From NCBI GenBank assembly GCA_900073065.1, contig FJOG01000072.1, positions 13,306 through 77,305 of the forward strand: a DNA stretch of 64,000 nucleotides. Reading direction: 5' to 3'. Source of the DNA: Phialocephala subalpina (taxonomy: Eukaryota; Ascomycota; Leotiomycetes; Helotiales; Mollisiaceae). The position numbers and the translations under genes were made by a program. Of this stretch, positions 34,773 to 46,041 are shown piece after piece. Each line of letters starts with the position of its first letter. Positions within the stretch are counted from its first letter, which is position 1. A model generated the notes under the pieces. That model ran no database searches and was not told the origin of the DNA. It saw only the letters and a program-made list of their open reading frames with translations.

Positions 34773-36912
34773 GTTGAAGGTGTAAGCTCAAAGATATCAA
34801 AAGTAAAGGAACAGCGACGAGTTGTGTACTTCAAGCGCGGAAGACTGCTGCCATACTTGTCCCGCCGCGACGGAAGAAGCATGTCGAGATAAGTTTTGCG
34901 GCGTGGGGACAACACTTTTGTTAGGAAGGCGGGGATACTTGATAGAGATGTCATAGGGAACGTTTCTGCTATCGCGGCTCTGCTGGAGAGCGAGAGCGAG
35001 AGCGAAGAGATAAGCATGGAAATTCGGCAACTCGAGTCCAGCATGCCTATCGTCTGCCGAGAATTGTAACACCGACAGGGTTTGCAGCATCAGCACTAGC
35101 TGTTGGACATGATAATGTTTCCTAGAGTAACACTTCAGGATGGAAATCAACCAATCCGAAAGAGGATGTCTGAAGATACTTGGCCGACGGAGAGATGCGG
35201 CGGAGGCGGGGTAAGGCAGCGCGTCTCGTCACGTGCTTGGAACCGTTGAAGCTGCCATCTTTTTTCGATGCATCCAACGACCTGCGGTAGTCGAACTTCA
35301 CGTTTAGCTTGAGCGTACCTGCGCCTTCAGCCTTGTCCAAAGTGAAGGTCATCATTGCCAAGACCAAAGCAAGAGGCACAGCTGGCACAGCTCCCGGTAA
35401 TCACGGTACTTACCAAGATCGTGATCTCGCCAAGAGATATCCCTGACCTGGTCGACGGTAAATACCCATGAAGCAAGAACGGCAATTGGGCAACGATGCA
35501 GCATATTGGAAGAGCACCAAGAATCGTGACTGGAGATGTCTCAAGACTTTGTTGGGTTCAGCAGCATCACTCTCTGGATGCGAAAGGCACATGTTCGGCT
35601 GAAACGAAAAAGCAGAACGAAAAACCGGTTGAAATGCCTGCAGGACACACAAAGTACCTGCATACACGAGAGCATGAGATCGAAGTTGGTGGTACAGAAA
35701 TAAGTAGTGATGATTGTTGGGTCGGACGAGTGGCTGATGGTGCCTTTGATCCTGGGACCGACGGTCAACTTTGGAACAGGAGACTTCAGATATTTTCCAT
35801 CGCCTTCTTGCAGCAATTCAAAACAACATGCCCGTATTCAACGAATTTTTTCTCGAATTGAAAAGCAAACTTGGGCATCACAGAAGCTGTCTTCACTTCT
35901 TTCTCGAAAGTGACGGGCACGATTGATGTTGGGTGATGACGCGCAAGCAATGAACTCATGATTGCCGAGAGATGAAAACTTTTGCAACCTGCATCGCGCA
36001 CAACTTCCAAGTTCGTGATATTGGAAACTTTTGAACACCTCGCCTCGCAACAAAATCCTGTTCTCAAAAACCTTCAATTCCAGAAGGTGTCCCGGAACCG
36101 ATATAAAATATGTGTCTCGGGCAGTGCAAATGATTTCTCCATTCCCAAGATCAGAATAGCAACCAATACACGTGCAACCCACTTTTCATCTCAATGCTGG
36201 GCCACTATTCCCAATGCAGCGCCTTATTCATCGATCCTCGATTGTTTTGGTCGTCTCCCGGAAGACCCGTGTCATGCTGGTCCTGGTTCGTATTCATCCA
36301 AGGCAGCGCCACCCGAATATCCCCAGAACACGAGATGAATTTGAGGTTAGGGTAGTGTTGAAGGCAATGGCATCGAGAGACAGCTTGGAACATGTGATGG
36401 TGGTTGTGATGCTTGATGGTTAACGTCGGGATATACATGTCGCCGTCATGAAGGAGCAATAGAAATGTGATGTTCTCCAGAGAAAAGTGTCGAAGAAACA
36501 CGCCAATGCAGGAACAACAAAACAGGGAAGACTCAGGGGAAAAGTGTCGTCACCCCGCTGGATGTGAGGCGTTGATTGGGCAGTGAATTCGTGGTGGGTC
36601 ACCCCAGTCGCTCTGGCCCTGGAAAAACCCTTGGCGCTACGCCACAAACAGATCAAACCCTCTTTTATCGTTCCTGCCCTGTCGTACCTGCTGAGCCTGC
36701 TTTTGCCCACCAGGAACACGCGCCTTTAAATAGGTCTTTCCCCCAACACATCCAGACCTTCTCTCTTCTTCATCCAACTTTTGCCACGTCAACACCGCGA
36801 CATTTCTTTTCTTCAACTTCTTCTCTACTATTCTCATTGATTCACTTCATTGAGACTTTTGATACTCACTTTAATTACACAACACTATCGCTGATCACCA
36901 GATTCTGTCAAC
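34773..36912. other. Long intergenic region with GH17 promoter at right end
   Basis: 2.1 kb without a supported gene; the open frames are short, mostly lack ATG and show no domain. The left part is the OPT 5' flank. A CACGTG box lies near 35230. The right ~190 bp are the GH17 promoter and CT-rich leader. Confidence 0.45.
36725..36732 (+). promoter_or_regulatory. TATA-like box of the GH17 gene
   Basis: TTTAAATA 181 bp before the ATG, followed by a long CT-rich leader (TTCTCTCTTCTTC and similar), the layout of strongly expressed fungal genes. Confidence 0.45.
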
Positions 36913-38364
36913 ATGCGTTCATCTGGTCTTCTCGCCCTCGCGGGCTCCGCATCTGCCGTCTACCAAGGCTTCAACTATGGTGCGACCAAGAGCGATGGAT
37001 ATACCGTCCGCGTTCAATCCGACTTCGAATCCCTCTTCTCGACCGCTAAGAACTTGGTCGGTACCTCCGGATTCACCAGTGCTCGTCTGTACACCATGAT
37101 TGTAAGTCAATACGCGTGAAGCCGATCTGCACAACCTACCCACAGTCCCGATGCCATCTGCAGTGCAGCTAGAGAGTCTCCAATTGTTCCAGCTTGGGGA
37201 CATTTTGAACTGGCATCTTCCTGCGCGAACATCTGCGAATCTAGGACTGCATGCTAACAGCTTTCATAGCAAGGAGGCACCACCAACACCCCAACCTCCG
37301 CCATCCCTGCAGCGATTGCTCAGGATACCTCCCTTCTCCTCACCCTCTGGGCGTCTGGCACAACCTTCACTGACGAACTCGCTGCCCTCACATCCGCCAT
37401 CTCCACATACGGCTCTGAGCTCTCCGGTCGCGTTGCTGGTATCTCAGTCGGATCCGAGGATCTCTACAGAAACTCCCCCACGGGTATCGCTGCTGGTTCT
37501 ACCATTGGACAGGAGCCCAGTGTTATCGTCGACTACATCAAGCAGGTCCGATCTGCCATTTCTGGCACCGCCTTGAGCTCCGTCGGTGTTGGTCACGTCG
37601 ATACCTGGACTGCCTGGGTCAACGGCTCCAACGATGCTGTTATCAATGCCTGCGACTGGATCGGTGTCGATGCTTACCCATACTTCCAAAACACCGAGAG
37701 CAACGGCATCGAGTCAGGTGCTTCTCTCTTCAACGAGGCTCTTGACAACACCAAGGGTGCTGTCGGCAGCAAGCCAGTTTGGATCACCGAGACCGGATGG
37801 CCCGTATCTGGAAAGACTGAGAACCTTGCTGTTGCCAACACTGCCAACGCCAAGACCTACTGGGACCAAGTCGGATGCCCCAACTTCGGCGTTGTCAACA
37901 CTTGGTGGTACACTCTCGAGGATACCGACAACAGTGCCACTCCCAACCCAAGCTTCGGCATTGCCCCAGGAACTCCTCTCAGCTCCACCCCTCTCTTCGA
38001 TCTCTCCTGCTCCAACGTTACTTCCGCTACAAGCAGCTCCGCATCTTCCACTGCCACTTCATCGGGCGCTGGAGGTGTCAAGTCCGCCTCTGCCACTGGA
38101 GTTGCAGTTGTCAGCTCCGGTTCAGGACTTTCACCATCAGGCATGGGCGGATCTGGTGCCAATGTCACTGGAAGTGCCGCCACTGCAACCGCTACCGGTT
38201 CCTCAAGCAGCAACTATACCGCCACTGGACTTAGCACCAGTCTGAAGTCAACTGCCTCTGCTACGGCAACTGGTGTCACCACTGTCAGCTCAAGCGCTGC
38301 AAACATCCTTGCCGGCTCGTTCATCGCTGCTTTCGGTGGTCTGATCATGGCTGCGGCCTTGTAA
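36913..38364 (+). CDS. eglC: GPI-anchored endo-beta-1,3-glucanase, GH17 (EglC-like)
   Basis: Two exons (36913-37101, 37270-38364) give 427 aa. Signal peptide [15 protein letters not shown], then the GH17 barrel beginning VYQGFNYGA. Acid/base Glu126 lies in [10 protein letters not shown] and nucleophile Glu237 in [11 protein letters not shown]. After ~310 comes a Ser/Thr/Gly-rich, heavily O-glycosylatable stalk and a hydrophobic carboxyl end ([19 protein letters not shown]) that is a GPI-attachment signal. It remodels cell-wall beta-1,3-glucan. The single intron, 168 nt, is the longest in the window and contains a hairpin element; its CTAAC branch site is intact. Confidence 0.93.
37182..37204. 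repeat. Hairpin element variant in GH17 intron
   Basis: Left arm AATTGTTCC (one bulged T) pairs with GGGACATT across a 6-nt loop; 8 pairs including one G-U. Same arms as the family, but the spacing differs from the usual 9 nt. Confidence 0.45.
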
Positions 38365-38368
38365 ATAG

Positions 38369-38393
38369 ATGTACTCTAATGCTATGGGACATT
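38369..38393. repeat. Hairpin element, GH17 3' flank
   Basis: ATGT-a-CTC (one bulge) pairs with GGGACAT across a 9-nt loop (TAATGCTAT); 7 pairs including one G-U. It starts 4 nt after the stop codon. Confidence 0.45.
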
Positions 38394-38606
38394 CACGGGT
38401 GCATTGGGTGGAGCATTGGGGTGTTAATTGCATGGGAGATTAATTTCTTTTCGGACCAGTCATGACTCAGGGAAACAAGGGGTTTACCTTACTGGTCATT
38501 CATACATACCTAGAGGCACGAAGAATGTGCAATACACAAAAGTAATGAATACGATTCTGACAACATTTTCCTTACGTGTGACTGTCCTTGTGCCCTGTCA
38601 GAGCAG

Positions 38607-38631
38607 AGTGTCCCAGAAGCTGTGGGACTTT
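38607..38631. repeat. 25-nt hairpin element
   Basis: Arms AGTGTCCC and GGGACTTT, loop AGAAGCTGT (9 nt); 7 of 8 pair including one G-U. A wider inverted repeat, CAGAGCA ... TGCTCTG, encloses it. Confidence 0.62.
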
Positions 38632-38928
38632 TGAACGTGCTCTGAGCTGGTCAAATGTTGCTTTATTACAGCATTGAAGCCTCGACTCAACTTCCTCCGG
38701 CCTAACATCATTCGTGATATCATCTAGTTAACAACACTACTGCTCTTGTCTGATCTTTTGCAAAGCAAATTTCAAGAACACAGCATACCGATATTCCCGG
38801 GAAATTGAACACGGCTCTGCGCTAGTATAATTGTGAAGCTTCACATGTTGCCTCTCTTGTCTTCCAAGCCCTGTCCTAGTGTTATTGTGCGATTCGTCCA
38901 TTCGTTGTTTTCGGCACGCCGTGGGACT

Positions 38929-38947
38929 TTGAAGTGATTCACTTCAA
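38929..38947. repeat. Near-perfect palindrome
   Basis: TTGAAGTGA and TCACTTCAA are exact reverse complements separated by one T. It directly follows an isolated GGGACTTT arm. Confidence 0.6.
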
Positions 38948-39073
38948 GTGAGCATTGGTCTGAGCGTACCGCAATTTCTTCATCAACTCTCAGCTCTTTT
39001 CGCCTGCTTGCTTTGTGAGACCTCTCTCGCTTTTTCTTCAAACCCCGATATCTGTCTTGTCTGTCTTGTCTTA

Positions 39074-39850
39074 NNNNNNNNNNNNNNNNNNNNNNNNNNN
39101 NNNNNNNNNNNNNNNNNNNNNNNNNNNNNNNNNNNNNNNNNNNNNNNNNNNNNNNNNNNNNNNNNNNNNNNNNNNNNNNNNNNNNNNNNNNNNNNNNNNN
39201 NNNNNNNNNNNNNNNNNNNNNNNNNNNNNNNNNNNNNNNNNNNNNNNNNNNNNNNNNNNNNNNNNNNNNNNNNNNNNNNNNNNNNNNNNNNNNNNNNNNN
39301 NNNNNNNNNNNNNNNNNNNNNNNNNNNNNNNNNNNNNNNNNNNNNNNNNNNNNNNNNNNNNNNNNNNNNNNNNNNNNNNNNNNNNNNNNNNNNNNNNNNN
39401 NNNNNNNNNNNNNNNNNNNNNNNNNNNNNNNNNNNNNNNNNNNNNNNNNNNNNNNNNNNNNNNNNNNNNNNNNNNNNNNNNNNNNNNNNNNNNNNNNNNN
39501 NNNNNNNNNNNNNNNNNNNNNNNNNNNNNNNNNNNNNNNNNNNNNNNNNNNNNNNNNNNNNNNNNNNNNNNNNNNNNNNNNNNNNNNNNNNNNNNNNNNN
39601 NNNNNNNNNNNNNNNNNNNNNNNNNNNNNNNNNNNNNNNNNNNNNNNNNNNNNNNNNNNNNNNNNNNNNNNNNNNNNNNNNNNNNNNNNNNNNNNNNNNN
39701 NNNNNNNNNNNNNNNNNNNNNNNNNNNNNNNNNNNNNNNNNNNNNNNNNNNNNNNNNNNNNNNNNNNNNNNNNNNNNNNNNNNNNNNNNNNNNNNNNNNN
39801 NNNNNNNNNNNNNNNNNNNNNNNNNNNNNNNNNNNNNNNNNNNNNNNNNN
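39074..39850. other. Assembly gap (N)
   Basis: 777 undetermined bases; open frames reported across it are artefacts. Confidence 0.99.
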
Positions 39851-39875
39851 AAAGTCCCCGAGCTCGCTGGACTTT
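39851..39875. repeat. 25-nt hairpin element at gap edge
   Basis: Arms AAAGTCCC and TGGACTTT, loop CGAGCTCGC (9 nt, itself palindromic); 7 of 8 pair. It is the first sequence after the gap. Confidence 0.6.
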
Positions 39876-39986
39876 CGAATCGGATACATTCGAGTCCGGC
39901 CTAACTTCCGAGTTTCTCGAGGTAGGTAGCAAAGGTTATTCAACCAACCTTGAGGACGCGGTATAGTCCGGCGCGAGCGAGGCTCG

Positions 39987-40010
39987 GGATCGGAATCGGA
40001 ATCGGAATCG
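39987..40010. repeat. Short GGAATC tandem repeat
   Basis: Four hexamer units (one GGGATC, three GGAATC) in tandem, noncoding. Confidence 0.7.
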
Positions 40011-40716
40011 AGGCTTTCCTGTTCATCGTCGCGGAAGGGAAGGAGGGCGTTTGAGGTGGGTGCAAGAGGAAGAAACTTTTGTTGTTTCGCGCCAATCTAC
40101 ATCGCACGTGACCCCCTCGCTTCACCTTAACTTTACTTATCCTTAGTAGCCTTCTTATGCGCACTCCACTACTTTATCTTTGCTTACTCCTTTTGCTTGG
40201 GATATAGTTATCCCTGGTCGCAATACTATCGAGAGTATTAATTCTTGGCGAGAAGTATTTAAAAGAAGGGTAATTAGCGCTTGAGTAAAAGCAGCCATGC
40301 TTATCCCGCGACCTAGAATGAAGATTAAAGGATTAGGGTTGAATTACCGTGGACGGCTAACTGACAAGCTCAAATGGGGCCACGATAGGTTGATTGGATT
40401 GTATATTTCAAGGTTGCTTTTGTCTGGCCACGCCTTCCCTTATCGAGCTGCATGGTCTTTTTGTTCGGCTATTGTAGCCAGCCAACCACTAGGGAGAACC
40501 CCAAAGGACCCCAGCCGCCAGCTGTTGCATACAGTACTTGCATTTCCAGATGTGAGGCTGCGTGGGAAGATATAATCAGAACATTCCCCCTCATCCTAGT
40601 TCCCTTCAAATCTTTTTCAGGACCCTACTTCCAACTTGACAACATTATACAGAATCAAGAACCTCCTTTCCAATCATCTCAAAACGTATCTCTCAGCCTC
40701 AACCATCTCATCCGAC

Positions 40717-42462
40717 ATGGAGAACCAATCCTACACATTCGTCCCGTTTGACGCCAACACGTTGGCTGGCTCAGTTGCAATAGGCAACAGAGCCACTCCT
40801 AGCTCCCAAGATTGGGAACGTCATCGACCTCTAATCAAGCGACTATATGTGGATCAGAGAAAGCCCTTGAAAGAAGTGGCCGCTATCATGGTTCAACAGG
40901 GCCACCATGCCACGTGAATATCTCTCATCTCTGCAGCATTTATAAAGCTAAAAGTCATTAGCGAGAGGATGTATAAGACCCGTCTAAAGAATTGGAGACT
41001 TGACAGGAATAACAAGGAGAGCGACATGCTCGCCATTATCCGCAAGAAGACTGAGCGGGATGCGATCGGAAAAGAGACTGCTTTCCGTGTACGAGGACAG
41101 ACCGTCAACATCGAGCAAGTCCTTCATTACTTCAAGCGGAAGAAAATCATCCGAGACTCTGATGCTTACAACGCTCCTACACCATCGGATGTTTCATATC
41201 AAACACCTTTGCCAATACCAGTGGATCGACGTCTCCAAGGCGACAATGAAATGGCTGAAATGGATCTCAGCTCCTGGAAAGATGAGACTCTCCAAAACCA
41301 AGGATCCTTGTCCATTTTCTCCTCAAAAACTCCAGACCATGCCAATCTGGTCAACGTGGTGTCAACCACCACACCAGGCTTCTTCGTGGACGAAACCATC
41401 ATTCAAATGACCCTCCAGGACATGTACAGCATTCGAAGTCCCGCAAGCATTCCGGCATCGCCATCAACACCACCTACTCTTCATGTATCTGAGCGCCTCT
41501 TCTTCACGATTAAGACACATCTTGATGGGAGCTTGAGCTCGGATGTAGGAGATATACCGAACGTACTTACTGATTTCTACTATTATTGCTTTACTGCTAG
41601 CGATCTTGTCGAGCAAGGTATGCATATTGAGTTTCGTCGATCGTTATCGAAAGCATTTCGCCTTGTCGAAGAAATCATCCAACTCGATCACCCATGCACT
41701 TTAGACTACATTTTGGAGGTATTTCTCATGTTTCAACAACGCGGTCAAAAAGAGGTTTACCAAATGCTCAAAAGATACATTTCTGCGAGAGCGTCATTCA
41801 TTCGAGGAAAACCTTGGCCTCGTATCTATCAACTCATTGGGATGATTGAGGATGATTCATTCGAGCAAGCAATGATTCAATCATGGAGATGCTTACTTGA
41901 CTCGATGGAGAACATTCTTGGAAAATTCCATATTGTTAGCTTTCAATCCAATCTCAGCTTCATTAATCGTGTCTATCGAACATCTGAATCTAGCTTTGTC
42001 GAGGGAGAAGCACATATTCGAAGATTTCTCTCACAGTGTGAGGAATTCTCGGGCGGTTCAAGCTGGCAGACTTTGCGATCCATGATCCGATTAGGATGGA
42101 ATTTATACTATCAATTTCGGTATGAAGAAGTGGAGGCTCTGGGATTAGATATTCTCTCCCGAGTTTTGGGACGGACTTCGCCGTCAGAAGAGGTAGAGGC
42201 GTTGAGAATCGTTGCGTGGTGTCAATATAGGCAAGGGAAATATGACTTTGCGGAGGATAATTTACAACGTGCTATAAGGTTGACTGTTGACGAATACGGC
42301 AGGGAGGATCTAGTAGTAGTTGAGTATATGGTTGAATTTGAGGGCTGGCTTCGAGAATGGGGACGAGACGAGGAAGCTAATGAGCTGAGAGCAACGATCA
42401 ACGAGGCGATAGGAAGGGATGAAGTCGATGAAGAGCTTGAGGGTGTCTCACAATCTTTGTGA
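40717..42462 (+). CDS. Clr5-domain protein
   Basis: Two exons (40717-40913, 40962-42462; intron 48 nt) give 565 aa. The intron cuts the Clr5 domain; splicing joins DWERHRPLIKRLYVDQRKPL to HATERMYKTRLKNWRLDRNN (residues ~31-85), a helix-turn-helix-like fungal domain (PF14420) first named from the fission-yeast silencing factor Clr5. The rest is mostly helical; residues ~480-545 resemble a tetratricopeptide pair (WCQYRQGKYDFAEDNLQRAI). Probably nuclear; function unknown. A second possible acceptor (CTGCAG) earlier in the intron breaks the frame. Confidence 0.85.
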
Positions 42463-43397
42463 GCATATGAAATGAGGAAAAGCACGAACTTAAAGCGTCA
42501 AGTCATTTCAATTTGCCAGACTTATCCTAATATTTATTGGGGGCTTGGGAGACTCCCGCTCTCCTCTCACTTTCGAAACATGTAGTGAAAAGCTTCAAAT
42601 TCTACTTCGAAGTTCTAACCTTAATAATAATAGGATATATCTCCGAGACACGGTTAAGAAAACCCCTTAACCTTAATGATGATAATTTCGTCACGCGATT
42701 TCTCGTCGCCAAGGGTTAGGGCATCCGGATCCAGATGTCTAAAGGGGCAGAAGTTCTAACTACGGTAGAATTTGGTTGGAGATACTTCAAGCAAAATCTT
42801 CGTTGGGCCCGAAGTAACTTGCGGAGCAATATTAAGACTATGATCTTCCAATAGCGTCTTTGGATATATATATCCCATCCTTGCCCTATATAGTTTAATA
42901 ATATGTAATAAACAATCAGACACTTTAGAGTTTATCCGCATTACTTCTTGCGACACTATCTCATTCATTGATAATTGACCCGTTACTTGGCTTCCTCCTA
43001 TATTATAGTACTGTACAATTACATGGGATCTATCACATCGTCTCTTGACCTTTTGCATCTTCGCTCTCTGGCTATTGTTTACGGATAAACGCAATGTTCA
43101 GGTGCGATGGTCGCCGAATTCAGTGGGTTTGGTCGCTGTTTTATGCGACGATTATCCTAACCTAAGGATCCACAAAAGTGCTCAAGGTCAACAAAAAGTC
43201 TGCTATTGAGTCTAGCTAAATTGACATCTCGCATTTTCCGAGTAGATCTTCTGCATTCCAGCGCAACGGGCCCTAAATACTTCCTAGTCTACTTAACCTG
43301 AATGTCCCTTTCTATCGAAATGAGAGAGAGCAAGAAGAAAATATTAAAAAAAAGAAAAAGTGGCAAAATGATATATTTATATATTCCACGACTCAAC
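42463..43397. other. Intergenic
   Basis: Slightly AT-rich, no gene seen. A lone AATGTCCC arm at 43301 has no partner. Confidence 0.4.
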
Positions 43398-44642
43398 TTA
43401 TCGATCAAATGAGGTACATATCCCAAAGTCTTTCAGCATTTCTGCCACGACAACGAACCCACCGATAGCTGGAATCCAAAGAGGAATGACTAAGACAACT
43501 TCCCATAAAGGATGCACCGTAGCCGCGTAGACGGCCGAGATACGAACCCAAAGCGTTGACACGCATCCGATAATGAGCCAGCCAATGATCCAGCTAATCT
43601 GAATCTTAACGTTTGAGCCTGATTGGAAGTGCGTGTATCCTCCCACTATTGCGATGGGCAGAATAGCGATAACGAGGTAGCCAAGCAGGTTGAAAATGAA
43701 GTACAGGAGGTTATCGCTCTGTATGTTAAGCGCTCCAGTGAAATCCTCGGCATATGTTCTATTATCATCGAGCGAGGCTACAATGCCTCGAAATTCTGCA
43801 CCTTCATGCAACGCCGCCTCGCCCATTTCGGGTGAGTGCACGAGGTACATTGTAGCATACTCCGGACGCAGTAGATTCGTTGCGAGATTGATGATGCTCA
43901 TAATAGCATAAGGCGCGACGGTCAAACCAAATGCGCCACATCCGTATAAAGCGATCTGGTTACCACGAGTCTTATAGAGGGTGACGATGCCCCAGAGAAT
44001 CTGGAGGATGCTGATCAGGATCTTCGGTATGTTGTAGTTCTTCGATAGTTGCATTTCTACTGGAACTGGCTCGGTATCCGATGAATCACTGTCTAAGGCA
44101 CCAGCGGCTGCACTTAGAGCATGAGTCTCCCACGGCCGTAGAGGCATGTTTGGGGGCACTTCGACTAGGCGGTACTTGGGCACTCTTGGACCTGGTTCTG
44201 GAAATTTACAAACACCGTAAATTGTTCGGTCGCGAGGCACTTCTCGGATGTTTTCGCCAAAGAAGAATCTTGGGGTTCCTTCAGTTTCCTGCATCGCATC
44301 GGAAATGATCCTTTCGTCCACCACCATGCATAGAGCGCCAGCCCTCGCAGCTTGACCAAGGGGAGTAGTGCGCCTCTCTATTCTCGTTAGGCGTGGACTA
44401 AGATACAAGACGAGGAATCGAAATGCGCGTAATGCTCCAGAGCCCGGGATAAATAAAGCGTTTGCAGTAGCAATCAGAGTTTCTTGAAGAGATTCTCCGG
44501 GATGAGTAATGAGGGTAGCGGCATGAGCGATGTAATTTGTCGCAAAGAAGATGAAGTAGTCTGTCCAGACAGGAGGGAGGCAGATTAGCCCCGGGTCTCC
44601 GTGGTTCTGCGCGTTCGGAGGTACGGCAACTGAGAAGTTCAT
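43398..44642 (-). CDS. Polytopic membrane protein, unknown
   Basis: Single exon, 414 aa from the first ATG. About six to seven hydrophobic spans: one near residue 30 (YFIFFATNYIAHAATLI), others around LISILQILWGIVTLY, YGCGAFGLTVAPYAIMSII, YFIFNLLGYLVIAILPIAIV, SWIIGWLIIGCVSTLWV and EVVLVIPLWIPAIGGFVVV. A long hydrophilic loop after the first span carries an Asp/Ser-rich patch. No transporter or enzyme signature that I recognise; such proteins are frequent and uncharacterised in Pezizomycotina. Confidence 0.75.
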   Translation of the reverse strand: MNFSVAVPPNAQNHGDPGLICLPPVWTDYFIFFATNYIAHAATLITHPGESLQETLIATANALFIPGSGALRAFRFLVLYLSPRLTRIERRTTPLGQAARAGALCMVVDERIISDAMQETEGTPRFFFGENIREVPRDRTIYGVCKFPEPGPRVPKYRLVEVPPNMPLRPWETHALSAAAGALDSDSSDTEPVPVEMQLSKNYNIPKILISILQILWGIVTLYKTRGNQIALYGCGAFGLTVAPYAIMSIINLATNLLRPEYATMYLVHSPEMGEAALHEGAEFRGIVASLDDNRTYAEDFTGALNIQSDNLLYFIFNLLGYLVIAILPIAIVGGYTHFQSGSNVKIQISWIIGWLIIGCVSTLWVRISAVYAATVHPLWEVVLVIPLWIPAIGGFVVVAEMLKDFGICTSFDR

Positions 44643-46041
44643 GATGCTCAACTAAGTATCCGGCACGACTTCAACGCAATGATTTCAAAACCAATGATTC
44701 AGAGATTGAGAATGCATCTTGCAGCGATGCAGAACAATAAACACAATGAATACAATATGGAGTAAACAATACCCCACGCGATGATCAACATTGAACGCCA
44801 CTCGCAACATTGCGGTCACAGCGGTTCAGCCGCATGTAACACACTGGCGAATAACACGATAAAAATGATGACACCTCCATCAGGGGTTGTACACATTTGA
44901 AATTAGTTGAGTTGCAGTTGCTCGAGGACGTCTGCATGAGTTTGGGGGTCCGAAAGTTGTAAAGGAAGGTGGTCAGGTCAAGTCGCTATCGCAATGAAGC
45001 ACTAGCGCTGACTTATCTAATATCCAGGTGCATTTCTATGACCTGATAAATTTTTGCTTCTATATTTTGTAGATTATAAACGAAGCTAATTAAAAGGAGT
45101 TAGTTTAATATATATAATATAAGATTCAATTTCAAAGAAAATAAATTAAAAGAATTATTTTAAAAGATTTTAATTCTTAACTTTTAATTTTTAAAATCGA
45201 AACTTAATCGAGATACGATTTCTAGATTTGCCCCAACCCCCTATACTCTAACCACGTGATTTTCAACGGGTAGGGGTCTAAAGCCCCCTCCACCTTGCGT
45301 TGCGCTAGGCAATTACTCTCACCTTCAACTCAACTTTGCTCACCTTGGTTCACCCGAAACCGCCGGTAAAGTAGCTCTGCTCACCTTTCCGAACAAATGC
45401 AGATTTTCTTCATGTCAGGATTGGCGTGTGATACTCCTCTGTTATTGAAGGGATGATTGAAATGTCTCGAGTTGAATGTCTTGGTTGTGAACTCGGGAAT
45501 CTAGAGAGGCTGACCTGTATTTGTAGAGCGAAACGCGCGCTTGAACGAGGTTCGTCAAAAATAGCAGAGATGCTGTGTATAGGGTTGTGTTGACAAAAGA
45601 GTTGAGTAGGTGCTCTAGAAGAAGAACGAGGAGATCTGTCGAAGAACAAACAGAAAAACTTGAGTGATAGGATGTGCTTCCAGTCAGACGGAGAGACGCA
45701 GCCTTAACTCGATGAGAAAGCAGTGCATCAAGAACCGAGGACGTGCCTTAGAATAGAAGCCCAAGTATTTCCCAAGCCGCAAAGTCTCTGAAAAGAAGGA
45801 AGGTTCAAAGACGAAAAAACGTACGTACGTATGTTCATTACTATCTAAACCATCCCGCGCCCCCAAACTCCATCCTACTCCATAGGAAGCAAGCAAAGCG
45901 TAAAAGCCCTGCCGGCCGAGCAAGAAGGCGACTCGTACCAGACAGTCGCAATGCATAAGTGGAAGACTCCGTCCACAAACCCCATGCCCAGCCCCTCAAT
46001 GAAACATTAATATAATGTGAATGTCCGGCAGTTCCAAAGTC
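44643..46041. other. Intergenic with small AT-rich patch
   Basis: No gene supported. 45040-45220 is AT-rich and may be a small degraded repeat; a CACGTG box follows at 45254 within C-rich sequence. Confidence 0.4.

Larger units (their letters stand above)
38365..40716. other. Intergenic region around assembly gap
   Basis: Contains the GH17 3' flank, three hairpin elements, a short perfect palindrome and the 777-nt gap. After the gap are a GGAATC hexamer run and a CACGTGACCCCC motif (~40106). No gene visible; one could lie in the gap. Confidence 0.4.

Noticed and set aside
38841..39943. Long open frames across 39074-39850
   Set aside because: They consist of undetermined bases read through the assembly gap.
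40325..40340. GGATTAGGGTT as a telomeric remnant
   Set aside because: Only one TTAGGG unit, no tandem array.
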